Below are positions 40,889-51,839 of a stretch of 64,000 nt of DNA, one piece after another. Numbering within the stretch: the stretch's first letter is position 1; the number at the start of each line of letters is the position of its first letter. Source of the DNA: Crambe crambe. Its lineage: Eukaryota; Porifera; Demospongiae; Poecilosclerida; Crambeidae. Below the pieces are notes generated by a model, which was not told the DNA's origin, ran no database searches, and was given only the letters and a program-made list of their open reading frames with translations. Where the stretch lies: contig OZ004584.1 of the NCBI GenBank assembly GCA_963924555.1, positions 5,393,001 to 5,457,000 of the forward strand. Direction: 5' to 3'. Position numbers and translations under genes: made by a program.

Positions 40889-41185
40889 TAATTACGTGGA
40901 TGGTGTTAGTCTTACGCATGGAGGCAATCCTAAAAGACACATCTGGACTTTTGTTGCTGCTCATGATGATATGTTTGGAACGAGACAAATACCTAGTATC
41001 TGTCAGTGTGTGCTATCAAGTAATAGGAGAATCATGGCCCCTCCTTCCTTTGTGGGAATGGACTACTTCTGTGATACAAGAAATCAAAGAAATCCCGCTC
41101 CAACTGACATTAAGTTGTTTCCAGATCCCAGAGCAGAAACAATGAAGACATCGCCATATCTAATGTTGAAATTTATGTACAGTAG
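40889..41185 (+). pseudogene. FGL-2: 3' fragment of a fibrinogen-like gene
   Basis: Begins inside the ectodomain (YVDGVSLTHGGNPKRHIWTF), keeps VGMDYFCDT, then has an internal deletion (the DPLWDG to TDDIEM segment, about 115-120 bp) joining to the conserved 3' end encoding NEDIAISNVEIYVQ and TAG at 41183. The deletion changes the frame. It has no 5' half and no promoter. Confidence 0.85.
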
Positions 41186-41959
41186 TGTGCTGAGACATCT
41201 TCACTATAAAGTAGTCTAGTGACTTTATAATTAGATAAGGGGGGGAAAAAAGATGTAGGGATGACCACTGCTCAAAAAATAAGAAGGATGGAAATGGGAT
41301 CAATCTTTGTTCTGTAGCTATATCTAGCCAACAATCCCTACATATACGTACATTACTACACTATAATCTGAAGCTACCCGAAACCCCAGGACCACATAAC
41401 CCCTGTCCTGCTATCTCATCAATACCTGTGGCCATTATAAATAACTTGAAGGGAAGGTTAGTGGCACTTCACAGCCCTTCTTAATATGAACTAGATCTCA
41501 AATGCTTGGCTGGGGACTGTTAAACCATTCTCAAGCCCATTTATATGAGTGACCATTGGAAGGAGAAGGGGTCGGGACAGAGATGGATGGCTCAAGTTGT
41601 AAATAAGGTCTATTATTGTAAACATAGGACTGCCAGTGCTTGCTACTAAATAGTAGAATACTTTATGGCCACCTATGGACCTTCTAACTCTTGTTACAGA
41701 GAGGAATAAAGTAGAATCCTGGAAATTAACTTCTACAAGTAAGTACATGGGATTTTAATTGATTTTTGCTGACCTCGTAACGCATCCAGAAAAATGAGCA
41801 CCAAATAGCTTCAAATCTCCCAAAGGGCTCCAACTCAGTATTTTGATAATTGTACTACGTGTAGACTTTAACCTCCAGCCCCTCCCCCCCCGGTCCGGCC
41901 CCCAGGCCCACCTTACAAGTATGCGCGCATGCGCAGTGAAAATTCGTGAAATAGGGTCC

Positions 41960-42440
41960 CGGAACCGTTCCGTTCGCGATTTTTTAATTTGGGAATGGTT
42001 TCTGGGGTCAAAGGTCACCAGGTCGCGCATGCTCAAAAAACTTAGAAAATCTCTAATGCCAGAGTCCAGCAACTTATGTTTTGAAGTCTAGTAAGCTAAG
42101 CATTGACTTTTCGGCACCTCCTTTATCTGTTCATAGTCTCAAAAGCCTTCTGTTTGCAGGTGAAGCTTGGAACTTGATGGTGTCAGAATTATAGCAAAGG
42201 TCACAACTCTAGCCGTGCCAATCAAGTTCCAAGCTTCACCTGCAAACAGAAGAAGGCTTTTGAGACTATGAACAGATAAAGGAGGTGCCGAAAAGTCAAT
42301 GCTGAGCTTACTAGACTTGGAGACAAAGTTACAGGAATCTGGCATCAGAGATTTTCGAGCATGCGCGACTTGGTGACGCGTGGCCGACCTTTGACCCCAG
42401 AAACCATTCCCAAATTAAAAAATCGCGCGTTCCGTTCCGC
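41960..42440. mobile_element. Large near-perfect hairpin, probable foldback element
   Basis: The left arm (about 41965-42177) and right arm (about 42219-42440) are reverse complements through CCTGCAAACAGAAG, AACAGATAAAGGAGGTGCCG, ACTTTTCGGCACCTCC, TTTGACCCCAGAAACCATTC and AAATTAAAAAATCGCG. The loop is about 40 bp. No coding function. It lies just upstream of FGL-3. ORFs in it are fortuitous. Confidence 0.85.
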
Positions 42441-42730
42441 CAATACTGTGTACGTGTAGTGACAGAGTTGAATACAAGCATGAATGAGAATTGTCAAAAC
42501 AACATGCACAACGACAGCAAACTATGAACTATAGTTAGCATGTTATGCTCTATTTACAGTTGACATATGAATTGGTCAGTTTTCTAATCTGAGTCATGTT
42601 TGTGATCTACTCATTCAAGATTTAGAAACACAATGAATCATGTACGTATATTTGACTATACGTAGCTATATACAGTCACACATTTCTAAGTTTGCTACAT
42701 CAGAAAAATCGACAACTAATGTATGTAGTT

Positions 42731-42773
42731 CAGTAGCTGCATGCGGTATAATAACAGCTTCAGGTCACAGCAA
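42731..42773 (+). promoter_or_regulatory. FGL core promoter, copy 3
   Basis: CAGTAGCTGCATGCGG then TATAATAAC (42747) and AGCTTCAGGTCACAGCA. It is 109 bp before the FGL-3 ATG. Confidence 0.75.
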
Positions 42774-42855
42774 TAAGCAGTTATCGTATTGACATTTCCA
42801 CACTATCGATTGTGTCATTTTCTGCAAGAGTTCAACTAGCTATCTGTCCTTAGTC

Positions 42856-44232
42856 ATGGAAGAAGAAAATGAATATGAAGTGATAACTGACAACAATCAA
42901 TGCTATAATGTTCCTTCAAGAGCCAAGTCTCAGAATCCATCTGCATCTGAAAATCAAGTTCCTTCAAGAGATGAGCTTCAAAATGCATCTGTATCTGCAA
43001 ATCTTTATCAGATTAGGTCACAGCATAAAATACCTGCTTATAGTTGGATGTGTGGAATTTTACTGGTTGGATTCATCCTAGTAGGTAGTGCTGCATTTAT
43101 TAGCTTGGGACTTACCTTACAAAATATCAGTTCCAACTTAAAAACACAAACTGTGGAGTTTCAGGCTTCTAATGTAGCTGAACTTGAAAGAAGGTTAGCA
43201 CAGCTTCAGGTTTCTGTGAACAATAATACATCAGAATGTGACAGAAGAATAATGGAGCTTTGGAATTTTTCAAATGACAGTATATCTGAACTCAAAAGAA
43301 GACTAACACAAACTCAGATAATTGAAAATAATCGCAATGACATTCAGAGTAATATTTCGAGGTCGTTAGATTCTAAACTAAAAAATATCATTCGGTCACT
43401 GACCGGACAACACTCAAATCTTCCAGCTGATTCATGTTCCCATGTCTTGCAGTTGAATCCCTCCTCCCCATCAGGTCACTACTGGATCAGATCCACCAAT
43501 GGCTCTGCTGTGCGTGTGTACTGTGACATGACCAGGTCATGTGGTAACATCACCGGAGGGTGGATGAGAGTGGCTAGTCTGAACTGGAGCAATGAATCTC
43601 TTCCATGTCCCGATGGATTCAGAGAACTCAATGACTCTGGCATCCGCACTTGTGGAATCAACTCCACATCAACTGGTTCATGTCCTTCTTTGATTTTCAA
43701 AATATACAGCACTGTGTATAGTAGAGTCTGTGGCAAGATAAATGCTTATCAAGTTGGTACTCCAGATGCATTCAGTACAACATATGGGCGTGGTTCAAAC
43801 ATAACAATTGACTCTAATTACGTGGATGGTGTTAGTCTTACGCATGGAAGCGATCCTAGGAGACACATCTGGACTTTTGTTGCAGCTCATAATGATGACA
43901 TTAGATCGTTACCTGGACCTAATTACTGTCAGTGTGTGAGACCAAATGATATGGGAATCATGCCCCCTCCTTCTTTTGTGGGAATGGACTACTTCTGTGA
44001 TACAGGAAGTCGAAGTGGAGCACATTATGGACAGTTTTACCCTGATGATCCCCTGTGGGATGGGACTGGGTGTGCTTCTAATAGCATGTGCTGTACCTTC
44101 AATAATCCTCCATGGTTCCACAAGCAACTCCCATCAGCCACCACTGATGACATAGAGATGAGGGTGTGTTGTGAGGAGAGCAGAGACAATGAAGACATCG
44201 CCATATCGAATGTTGAAATTTATGTACAGTAG
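42856..44232 (+). CDS. FGL-3: intact type II membrane protein with fibrinogen-like ectodomain
   Basis: 458 aa, single exon, the only fully intact copy. The tail (1-64) has YEVI (7-10) and YNVP (17-20) spaced by six residues, then two 16-residue repeats (VPSRAKSQNPSASENQ) and YQIR. The membrane helix is at 66-88. The stalk (about 98-185) has two ELERRLAQLQ-type heptad modules. The ectodomain (about 190-458) starts ADSC (191-194), with GHYWIRS, VYCDM (221-225), GGWMRVA (234-240), many Cys and a conserved end (NPPWFHKQLPSATTDDIEM, then EDIAISNVEIYVQ). The YCDM/GGW pattern is that of fibrinogen C-terminal domains; the second half is divergent. The overall plan is like vertebrate FIBCD1, a type II, coiled-coil, fibrinogen-domain receptor. 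Ligand unknown. Confidence 0.85.
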   Translation: MEEENEYEVITDNNQCYNVPSRAKSQNPSASENQVPSRDELQNASVSANLYQIRSQHKIPAYSWMCGILLVGFILVGSAAFISLGLTLQNISSNLKTQTVEFQASNVAELERRLAQLQVSVNNNTSECDRRIMELWNFSNDSISELKRRLTQTQIIENNRNDIQSNISRSLDSKLKNIIRSLTGQHSNLPADSCSHVLQLNPSSPSGHYWIRSTNGSAVRVYCDMTRSCGNITGGWMRVASLNWSNESLPCPDGFRELNDSGIRTCGINSTSTGSCPSLIFKIYSTVYSRVCGKINAYQVGTPDAFSTTYGRGSNITIDSNYVDGVSLTHGSDPRRHIWTFVAAHNDDIRSLPGPNYCQCVRPNDMGIMPPPSFVGMDYFCDTGSRSGAHYGQFYPDDPLWDGTGCASNSMCCTFNNPPWFHKQLPSATTDDIEMRVCCEESRDNEDIAISNVEIYVQ

Positions 44233-44593
44233 TGTGCTGAGACATCTTGATTATAAAGACTTAGTAGTTTAGTGACTTTTGCATTGTGTAACATTATAAA
44301 TTTGATCATGACATGATTGAGTGCTATCATAATACTTTTACATGTGCAAACTGTTGTATAAATTGTTGTAGAACTTGAAACTGTAGTGTGTATCTGATGG
44401 ATGAGTATGGATGGGATCATGTGACAGATGGTCAGGTCGACTGCAATTTGTTTTATGACGGATGAGATCATGTGACTATAATATGACTCCACATTCACAT
44501 ACATGTACATGCCCCACTAGCATTGATCATTTGACTATCCAGATCACACATAGTGACACTCCACTGACATGAGATCATGACTATATAAGTACA

Positions 44594-44695
44594 GATGAGC
44601 AGAATGCATTTAAGGAGTGGATAAGTAAGCATTGATGACCTTGCAACCGAGGGGGTCTACTCCTCATCAGAATGCAGCCAGACCAACAAGGGAGG
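44594..44695 (+). pseudogene. Relic of phosphatase exon 12
   Basis: GATGAGCAGAATGCATTTAA onward matches exon 12, including CTACTCCTCATCAGAATGCA and GCCAGACCAACAAGGGAGG. The acceptor and first codons are lost and frame breaks occur at AAGTAAGCATTG and the G-run. It sits after FGL-3 just as exon 12 sits after FGL-1. Confidence 0.85.
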
Positions 44696-45954
44696 ATAGC
44701 TGGGCAGTATTTAGCTAGTAGCTATAGTATCTAATCTATTTTCGAAGTGGCTATTGGTCCGACAACCGGACCATTAGCATTGCATCAAATAGTTCCAGCA
44801 GTCATATTGCGCATGCGCAGTTGAGAGCGCACGGTATTGTCTGGAGCTTGGTAGAAAGGCCAGGCTTGGTCAAAAAGCACAAAGGGAGCCTTTAAAGTTG
44901 GAGAAAAAGGCCAGGGTTGGGAAAAATAAGAAGCTTATCTGGAATTATGATGTCAAGGCATATTTGCCTCCAAATTTCAAATAATTGCTATAATTAATAG
45001 CATTATTGTGTGAGTGGCTGTTTACAAGTCATGAAGAGTCCTGTCAGTGCGTATCACATGGTATACAGTAAAGTTACAAAGGACCATGCAGATCCTGATA
45101 TCCAGATCCTGATCACGACTCTGGACTCAACCTACCTTCCACATGTGGATTGTGATCCGGATTCGAATCCGGATCCTAGGTCCCGTGTAAACGAGCTAGG
45201 CTATAGACCCCTACCTCAAATTCCAATCATGCCTTAAATATTTAAGGATACTATTTTACTTAAAACATTCATACCATAGTTGTCTGATATGTGAGAGTCT
45301 AAAGCTAACAGTACAAATAAATATTAGAGTTTGATCCACAGGAACCAGTTGCTGTGATAAATATAAGTACAGTTTTCAGCCCAGTGTGCTGGACCCAACT
45401 TCCTTCCTGCAGCAATCTGTGGGGTAGGAACATGCAATGATCATAATCAGTGTTCAATACCACATCTTTTGTGATAGAACTGTGTCCATCTATAAGCTAT
45501 GAGCTTGCTTATGGTAGACACCAGGATGCTCATGAATTCTTGATGGAATTTCAGGAAGGCATTCTCAAAAAACTATCATAAGGGTATAATGAATGTTTGA
45601 GGAAGCTAGTGAGCATTGAAGTGACAGAAACTGGTTAGCTAGCACAATAGCAACTACACTTGTAATGGCATTAACGTCACATGTGGAGACTGTGAATTAC
45701 TCTCCTCTACTCTTGTGTTTGAAGAGCTATCACTCCAATTGAAGTCTGACCCAATAATTAAATCTTAGTTTAAAGGTCCTTCAGTGCAAGTGTATAACCT
45801 TCAAATAAAATACCTACCTCATTTTAGAAGCCTGGTGCTGGACCTTAAACGCCTGGCTTCAAATAAATAGCAAGCCATAAAGTTCAAAGGTCATTCACTA
45901 AGTGCATAAGCACGTGACTAGCAGTTGATGTTTCTTTGTGGAATACTGTTAACT
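44696..45954. other. No gene seen
   Basis: Between the exon 12 relic and the TIR element. An ORF at 45010-45237 is built on repeated GATCC/GATCCGG words and is not convincing. Confidence 0.6.
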
Positions 45955-48179
45955 CAGTCTAATCGCCAGCGTTGGCGAGGCCCATAGGGCTAATACAACT
46001 TTAATTGCACAGACACGCACTTTTATCACTCACCAGTTTACGGAAGTATCCGGAGAGAGTGTTTGTGGTCAAATTCATTTCCTTTAGTTGTAGTGCCGAG
46101 ATTTTCCCTTTACAGAAGGCATAAAGCTGCCTGTAGCTGCACCTTGCACGGTACTAACTCCACTATAATTTTAATAGCAAATGCAGCTGCACGTGCGAAG
46201 CAGCTGCTACATTTTTGTGGTCTTTGATGTTGTGATAATTAATCATGTTGTGGGCTGTGACATTTGTATTTCACACTTCCTGCCACTACTTCGAAGGTAT
46301 GTAGAGCTCCTCCTATTATAAGTGGCATGTTATGCGTAATAAAATTAACTGTCCATTAGTGCATGTCTGTAATACAGCCTTTGCTTTATAGAGCCTTTGA
46401 ATGCTACTCATAGCTTGAAGCTATACTGTTCATTGAATATACAACAATTAGTAATGGCCTACTGAATAAGAATGGTGTGTTGGTATTAGCTATTAGCTAG
46501 CAGTAGTCCATCCAAATCTTTTACTATAGCTATACACACACTATAGCAATGACAACCATTGCCCATGGACCATGTCACTCTGTAAGCAGTGATCATTCAG
46601 ATACACACTTAAAAATATCGATTGACTATTAATCATCATGGGACACTTTCAGACACGGATACCTCTGCCAGGCTTCCATGAAACAAATCGGAAGGAAAAC
46701 CCTTAGCTAACATTAAAAATTTCCATCCTTGATGGCTGCCCAACCAAGCAGGTAGCTACGAACAGAAACAATTTGTTGTATTCAGAACTGTAAAAAACTG
46801 ACATACAGCACCACCAATCTTTTAATACCCCAGGCCAACCCCAGATAAAGTTGATATTCTCTCTTGATAGGTACAGATGTGTATCACATACGTTTGATAC
46901 TATTATGTTTCCTGGGAGTAAGATTTTCATCCAATTGAGCAAGAGTTACACTAAAGATGCTATAGATTCCTGAATCAGAATGCCCTTATCTCTCTTTGAA
47001 CTCTATCCCAGAAGAGCTACTACCACACTTTATGTCTGTACTCCTTTTTCATGGGATCGGGAATACCAGTTTTCTCTCTACATTCTATCATTTTTCTCCT
47101 TCATCAATAATGAAACACTGTGTGGTTCACTAGGACAAGTGACAGCAGATCCTGCCTCCCCTTCTCTCCGACTTGTTGGCTGTGGATATTTTAGAGTACA
47201 TTCATCATGATTTCAGCAATCTTCACCAGTCACCCTCTTTTATTCAATGAAATCAGAGTCTCTCCATGACTTGTACTATCATCAGGAGAACAGTGTGGGA
47301 GCGAGCAGACATGACCATGCCCTCTACCGAAGCTCTAAAGCTCCACTGGAATCGCTCCCTGTGGTATTAGAGATGTGGCATCATGCAACTTCCAACAACA
47401 TTGGTAAGTTAGCTGTTTGAGAAATGTAATTAAGATTCGATTTCTAGCTCATTGACACACATACATTTACCTGTATAGCTGGAAATGGTTGGATGGAAAA
47501 GTCCAAAGTGTCTTAGACGTTCCTGAAAACATGGCAAGAGTTCAGGAGAGGTTGGATTTTATTTTCAATGGGTGTGGCTAAAAATTGACAAGCATACAAA
47601 TGTGGACCAGGATGCAAGTGTGTCAACTGTTTAAATAGCTATCATGACAACAGTCTCAATCATCCTGAAGCAGTGATGGAGCTGTAAACATTGATGGACT
47701 TCAGAAACAGAATGAAGAATTGATAGGAGATAATATAGAGAGTGATGAAGAACATGAACTAAATGAAAGACAGGATGAATGGGTGTGACATTTGCATTTT
47801 ACAATACTTACATCCACAAAATTGCTACTGTATATTATACAAGCATTACAGCACAGGATCCAGCTAGAATCTGAAGTGTCCACTGCTAGGAACGAAAATT
47901 TTAGCAAGAAACACTATGACGTGATGAACCTAGCCAAGCAACAGAGGCAACATATAGCTGAATTTTCTGCCTGTTTATAGCTTGCAACAATGTTTACTGT
48001 GCAGTAATACTTACCTAGGTTTCATCTTTAGCCGAAAGTGCTCTCCATATTGCTTCTTCGGCTTCTAAGAGGCAGTTACAGTCCATACAAAACACCCGTA
48101 CAGTTTCTGTTTTCGACTACAATTTATGACGTCATCGCTAATACGTGGTAATTAATTACGTGCACTGGCGATTAGACTG
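45955..48179. mobile_element. 2.2-kb element with 15-bp terminal inverted repeats
   Basis: CAGTCTAATCGCCAG at 45955-45969 is exactly inverted at 48165-48179. The inside is AT-rich with only short ORFs and I recognise no transposase. No convincing target duplication was seen (left flank TTAACT, right flank TATACA). A non-autonomous or decayed DNA transposon is the simplest reading. Confidence 0.7.
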
Positions 48180-48584
48180 TATACATGAAAAAAAAACATC
48201 CAATATTAGCTAAATACCTGGATAATAGCTCGAGAAATGTCTCACTCCACTCGCCCTTTAAGACTTTTCTGTGTCCTACTACAGATGCCCCCCTCTTTAC
48301 AACAACGCTTGGCCAAACATTCAATGAAGTTGCCATTTCTCACTATTAAAGCAGCTGCCACGATCTTACGAGTGCACGTGCAAAAACTTACTTGTCACGT
48401 GACTGTGCGACGCGCGCGCGAAGGACCGTCAATTTAATTTTTATTTTCAAGTCGAAAAGTGGAAAATTGGATTCGGTCGATCCACTGCAACAAGAAATTT
48501 AATTGGAATGGCCTAAGAAGATGAACAGAAGTGCCAAGGAGTACAGAGAACACAACGACACTGGATAAAAGAGTTTAGTTTATA

Positions 48585-49229
48585 TGCATCTGATCATTTT
48601 ATTTGCTGGAGGATGGCTAACAGATGCTGTCATTAACTGTGCCCAAATTCTAGTACCCTCATATTGGTGGATTTCAGGAGACATCTCTTGGTGAAGTACT
48701 AAATTGAAAGGGGAGAATTCATACAGATTTTGAATGTATCCGAAAATCATTGGATCACTATTTCGAACATTGGTTGCACATTTAATCACATCAATGTGTT
48801 TAATAGTATCCCTCATTTGCATGTATCATCAAGAGCTAAGGAACAAATTTGTGCTCTGATGCTTGGGAGCTCACTCTGAACTTTCCTAATGTTCAATTTC
48901 GGAAAGGAGGTAGTGATTGTTATTTATTCCATTTGCAGCCATCTCTTTGCACTGGATTCCGATTCGATCAAGCTGACCTACAGTACAATCAAACTCTTCA
49001 CATTAATTGCATTGAAAAGAAATATAGCACTCAATTTCCCTGCATATTTTTAAAAAAGTCAAAAGTCAAATTACCAGCAGAAAATTTCACTTAATTGTCT
49101 CTGCAGACAGCCAGAAGGAGGAAGTATGGTACAATGTGATAAGTGTGATGAATGGTTTCACAATCAATGAATGAATGTGTCAAACTATATACCAATAGTG
49201 TGAAGTGGCTCTGCCCAAAATGCAAGTAA
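48585..49229 (+). pseudogene. Transposon relic: ULP1-like cysteine protease plus PHD finger
   Basis: Readable in broken frames: GWLTDAVINCAQ (about 48610-48645), EFIQILNVSENHWITISNIG (about 48715-48774, the His region), FRKGGSDC (about 48897-48920, the catalytic Cys region with family form GGSDCGLFA), FRFDQADLQYNQTLHINC, and then CLCRQPEGGSMVQCDKCDEW followed by FHNQ and, shifted, KWLCPKCK. The last part is a C4HC3-type PHD finger in which the Cys expected after HNQ is TGA. Proteases of this type with C-terminal zinc fingers are common in large DNA transposons of sponges and cnidarians. Stops and frameshifts show it is dead. Confidence 0.7.
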
Positions 49230-49427
49230 CAATCACAGCTGTCATGGATACTCTATATAATGTTCCAATTATCATGAATCAATCAGCATAGTTGAGCGCT
49301 TATGGTAGTGCATTATAGCATGAAGGGACCCAACCATACTTAGCTATATGCCTTAGAAAAAATAGCTGAACTATGGGATCCAGGAACTAATTATTTTTGA
49401 GGGGAGACAAAATATACTGAGTTGAAA

Positions 49428-49545
49428 AATGTCCCAGGGGGACATTATTCACTGAGGGGGGACATTATTCACCGGTGAAAATTGTCCGGGGGGACATTAT
49501 TCACCGGTGATTTTTGTCCGGGGGACATTTCATAGGGGGGACTAA
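49428..49545. repeat. ~30-bp tandem repeat with internal symmetry
   Basis: Four units built on GGGGGACATTATTCACCGGTGA separated by AAATTGTCC/TTTTTGTCC. CACCGGTG is palindromic. Confidence 0.7.
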
Positions 49546-50026
49546 ATACACTATGACAACGGAACGTAAATACACTGTAGTGAGCGGTCTATCTAGTTTT
49601 CCATTATAATACAACAAAAGATAATACTAGTTCAGCTATAGCTAATTGGGACACATCAATATTCTCAGTCCATACAGTTTATTCTTTTTGTATTATAGTT
49701 AGCTATGTCACTACAAACTGAAATGACTTGAATAATGTTATATTGATAACAAACAAGACTATCAACACAAAACACTAATAATTAATTCTGCGCAACGACA
49801 TTAAGCTAATGATAGCTAATCACAATCAATGATCCTAGCCTGAAACCTTGAAGAAATTCATAGGATACACAAGGGCATGGTAAGTTTATTAAAAATGTAA
49901 TGAAATGTGCTGTATCCTCGCGTATCCTACAAAAAATATACCGTGTTTTCTTCTCCCAAACATATTTTATTTTCCTTAATAGCTAATGCATGAGCTCAGC
50001 TTATGTGATCAGTTTTCTAATCTCAG

Positions 50027-50215
50027 TCATGTTTGTGATCTAAAATTTAAGGAAGAGTACATCATGGCCGGAGGCACTGCTACGGCTGGTACGGCCATGG
50101 CAGGTCGGGCATTTGCCTGATCAATATAAGCCAACACATCTTTCACATCCTGATGGTCTTGCTTCAGGGAGAGTCCGGTAGCTACAACTGTATGGTCCAT
50201 TAATACAGTTTGCAT
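50027..50215 (-). other. Possible exon relic of an unrecognised gene, minus strand
   Basis: A GC-richer patch open on the minus strand (peptide LSLKQDHQDVKDVLAYIDQA, then Ala/Pro/Val rich). A second coding-like run (MKNLGGFGKQIIELK) lies just upstream in another frame. Present also at 55060-55254, but that is part of the recent duplication, so conservation says little. Product unknown. Confidence 0.35.
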
Positions 50216-50352
50216 AACTTCAGTTCTATAATTTGTTTACCGAAACCTCCCAGATTCTTCATACTGCTCAGGACAGGTATTATGGGGGAGAGCCTGACTA
50301 GACTAGTGAGACAACAATACACAAAACATTGCTACACCTCTGTGATGTAATT

Positions 50353-50395
50353 CAGTAGCTGCATGTGGTATAAAAACAGCTTCAACTCACAGCAA
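50353..50395 (+). promoter_or_regulatory. FGL core promoter, copy 4
   Basis: CAGTAGCTGCATGTGG, TATAAAAAC at 50369, AGCTTCAACTCACAGCA. Confidence 0.7.
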
Positions 50396-50478
50396 TGGGA
50401 AGTTGTCTGATATTTCCACATGGTCAATTGTGAACTAATTGTCATTCTCTGCAATATATATTACAGCTCCTTATAGTC

Positions 50479-51839
50479 ATGGAAAAATAAAATGATTATG
50501 AAAACGATAGTTATGATATGATGATTATCAACAATCAATGCTATAATGTTCCTTCAAGAGCTGAGCCTCAAAATTTGTCTGCGTCTAAAAATCAAATTCC
50601 TTCAATAACTGAGCCTCAAAATGAGACTGTATCTGCGAATCTTCATCCTATTAAGTCACAGTATAAAATGTCTGCTTGTAGTTGGAAATGTGCAATTTTA
50701 CTGGTTGGATTCATCTTAGTAGGTAGTGCTGCATTCATTAGCTTGGGTCTTACCTTATGGAATATCAATTCCAACTTTAAAATACAAACTATGGGGCTCC
50801 AAGCTTCTAATGTAGCTGAACTTGAACGAAGATTAGCACAGCTTCAGGTTTCTGTGAATAATAATACATCAGAATGTGAAAGAAAAATACTGGAGCTTCG
50901 GAATTTATCAAATGACAGTATATCTGAACTCGAAAGAAGTCTAATGCAACTTCAGATATTTGAAAATAATCGCAATGATATTCAGAGTGATATTTCAAAC
51001 TCATTAGATTCTAAATTAAACAATATAATATTCGATCACTGCCTCGACAATACTCAAATCTTCCGGCTGATTCATGTTCCCTTGTCTTGCAGTTGAATTC
51101 TTCCTCCCCATCAGGGCACTACTGGATCAGGTCTTCCAATGGCTCTGCTGTGCATGTGTACTGTGACATGACCAGGTCCTGTGGTAACATCACTGGAGGG
51201 TGGATGAGAGTGGCTAGTCTGGACTGGAGCAATGAATCTCTTCCATGTCCCGATGGACTCAGAGAACGCAATGACTCTGATATCCGCACTTGTGGAATCA
51301 ACTCCACAACTGGTTCATGTTCTTCTTTGATTTTCAAAACATACAGCACTTTGTATAGTAGAATCTGTGGCAAGATTAATGGTTATCAAGTTGGTACTAC
51401 TGATGCATGGCGTGGTTCAAACATAACAATTGACTCTAATTACGTGGATGGTGTCAGTCTCACGTATGGAAGCAATCCTAGAAGACACATCTGGACTTTT
51501 GTTGCTGCTCATGATGATATATATTCTGAAACATGTCAGTGTATGAGACCAGGTGACAGCAGAATCATGGCTTCTTCTTCTTTTGTGGGAATGGACTACT
51601 TCTGTGATACAGGAAATCGGGGAGGAGATCCATCTGGTTTATTTCTTGCTAATGATCCCCTGTGGGATGGGGCTGGGTGTGCTTCTACTAGCACATGCTG
51701 TTCCTTCAATAACCCCCTGTGGTTCCACAAGCAACTCCCATCAGCCACCACTGATGACATAGAGATGAGGGTGTGTCGTGATGAGAGCAGACGCAATGAA
51801 GACATTGCCATATCGAATGTTGAAATTTATGTGCAGTAG
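50479..51839 (+). pseudogene. FGL-4: fibrinogen-like gene with nonsense codon and 2-base insertion
   Basis: The homologous ATG (50479) is followed by GAA AAA TAA: codon 4 is a stop where FGL-6 has GAA. Translation could restart at 50518, in the same frame, removing the first tyrosine motifs but keeping tail repeats, membrane helix and stalk. A 2-base insertion near 51030 (AATATAATATTCG against AATATAATTCG) then shifts the frame, so the membrane part ends at 51096 and the ectodomain lies in a second frame (51087-51839, intact to VEIYVQ and TAG). Ectodomain lacks four to six residues present in others around DAWRGSN. Two independent lesions argue for a pseudogene. Confidence 0.85.

Larger units (their letters stand above)
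49577..51130 (+). repeat. Segmental duplication, copy 1 (partner 54168-56175)
   Basis: From TAGTGAGCGGTCTATCTAG through the FGL-4 promoter and N-terminal half to the start of the ectodomain, nearly identical to 54168-56175. The partner contains an extra element at 54291-54728. Confidence 0.9.

Noticed and set aside
41755..42091. Overlapping ORFs of 82-105 codons on both strands
   Set aside because: They run into the left arm of the hairpin element and share no known domain.
44760..45240. Asp/Pro-rich 75-codon ORF
   Set aside because: Composition follows repeated GATCC words; no splice context or homology.
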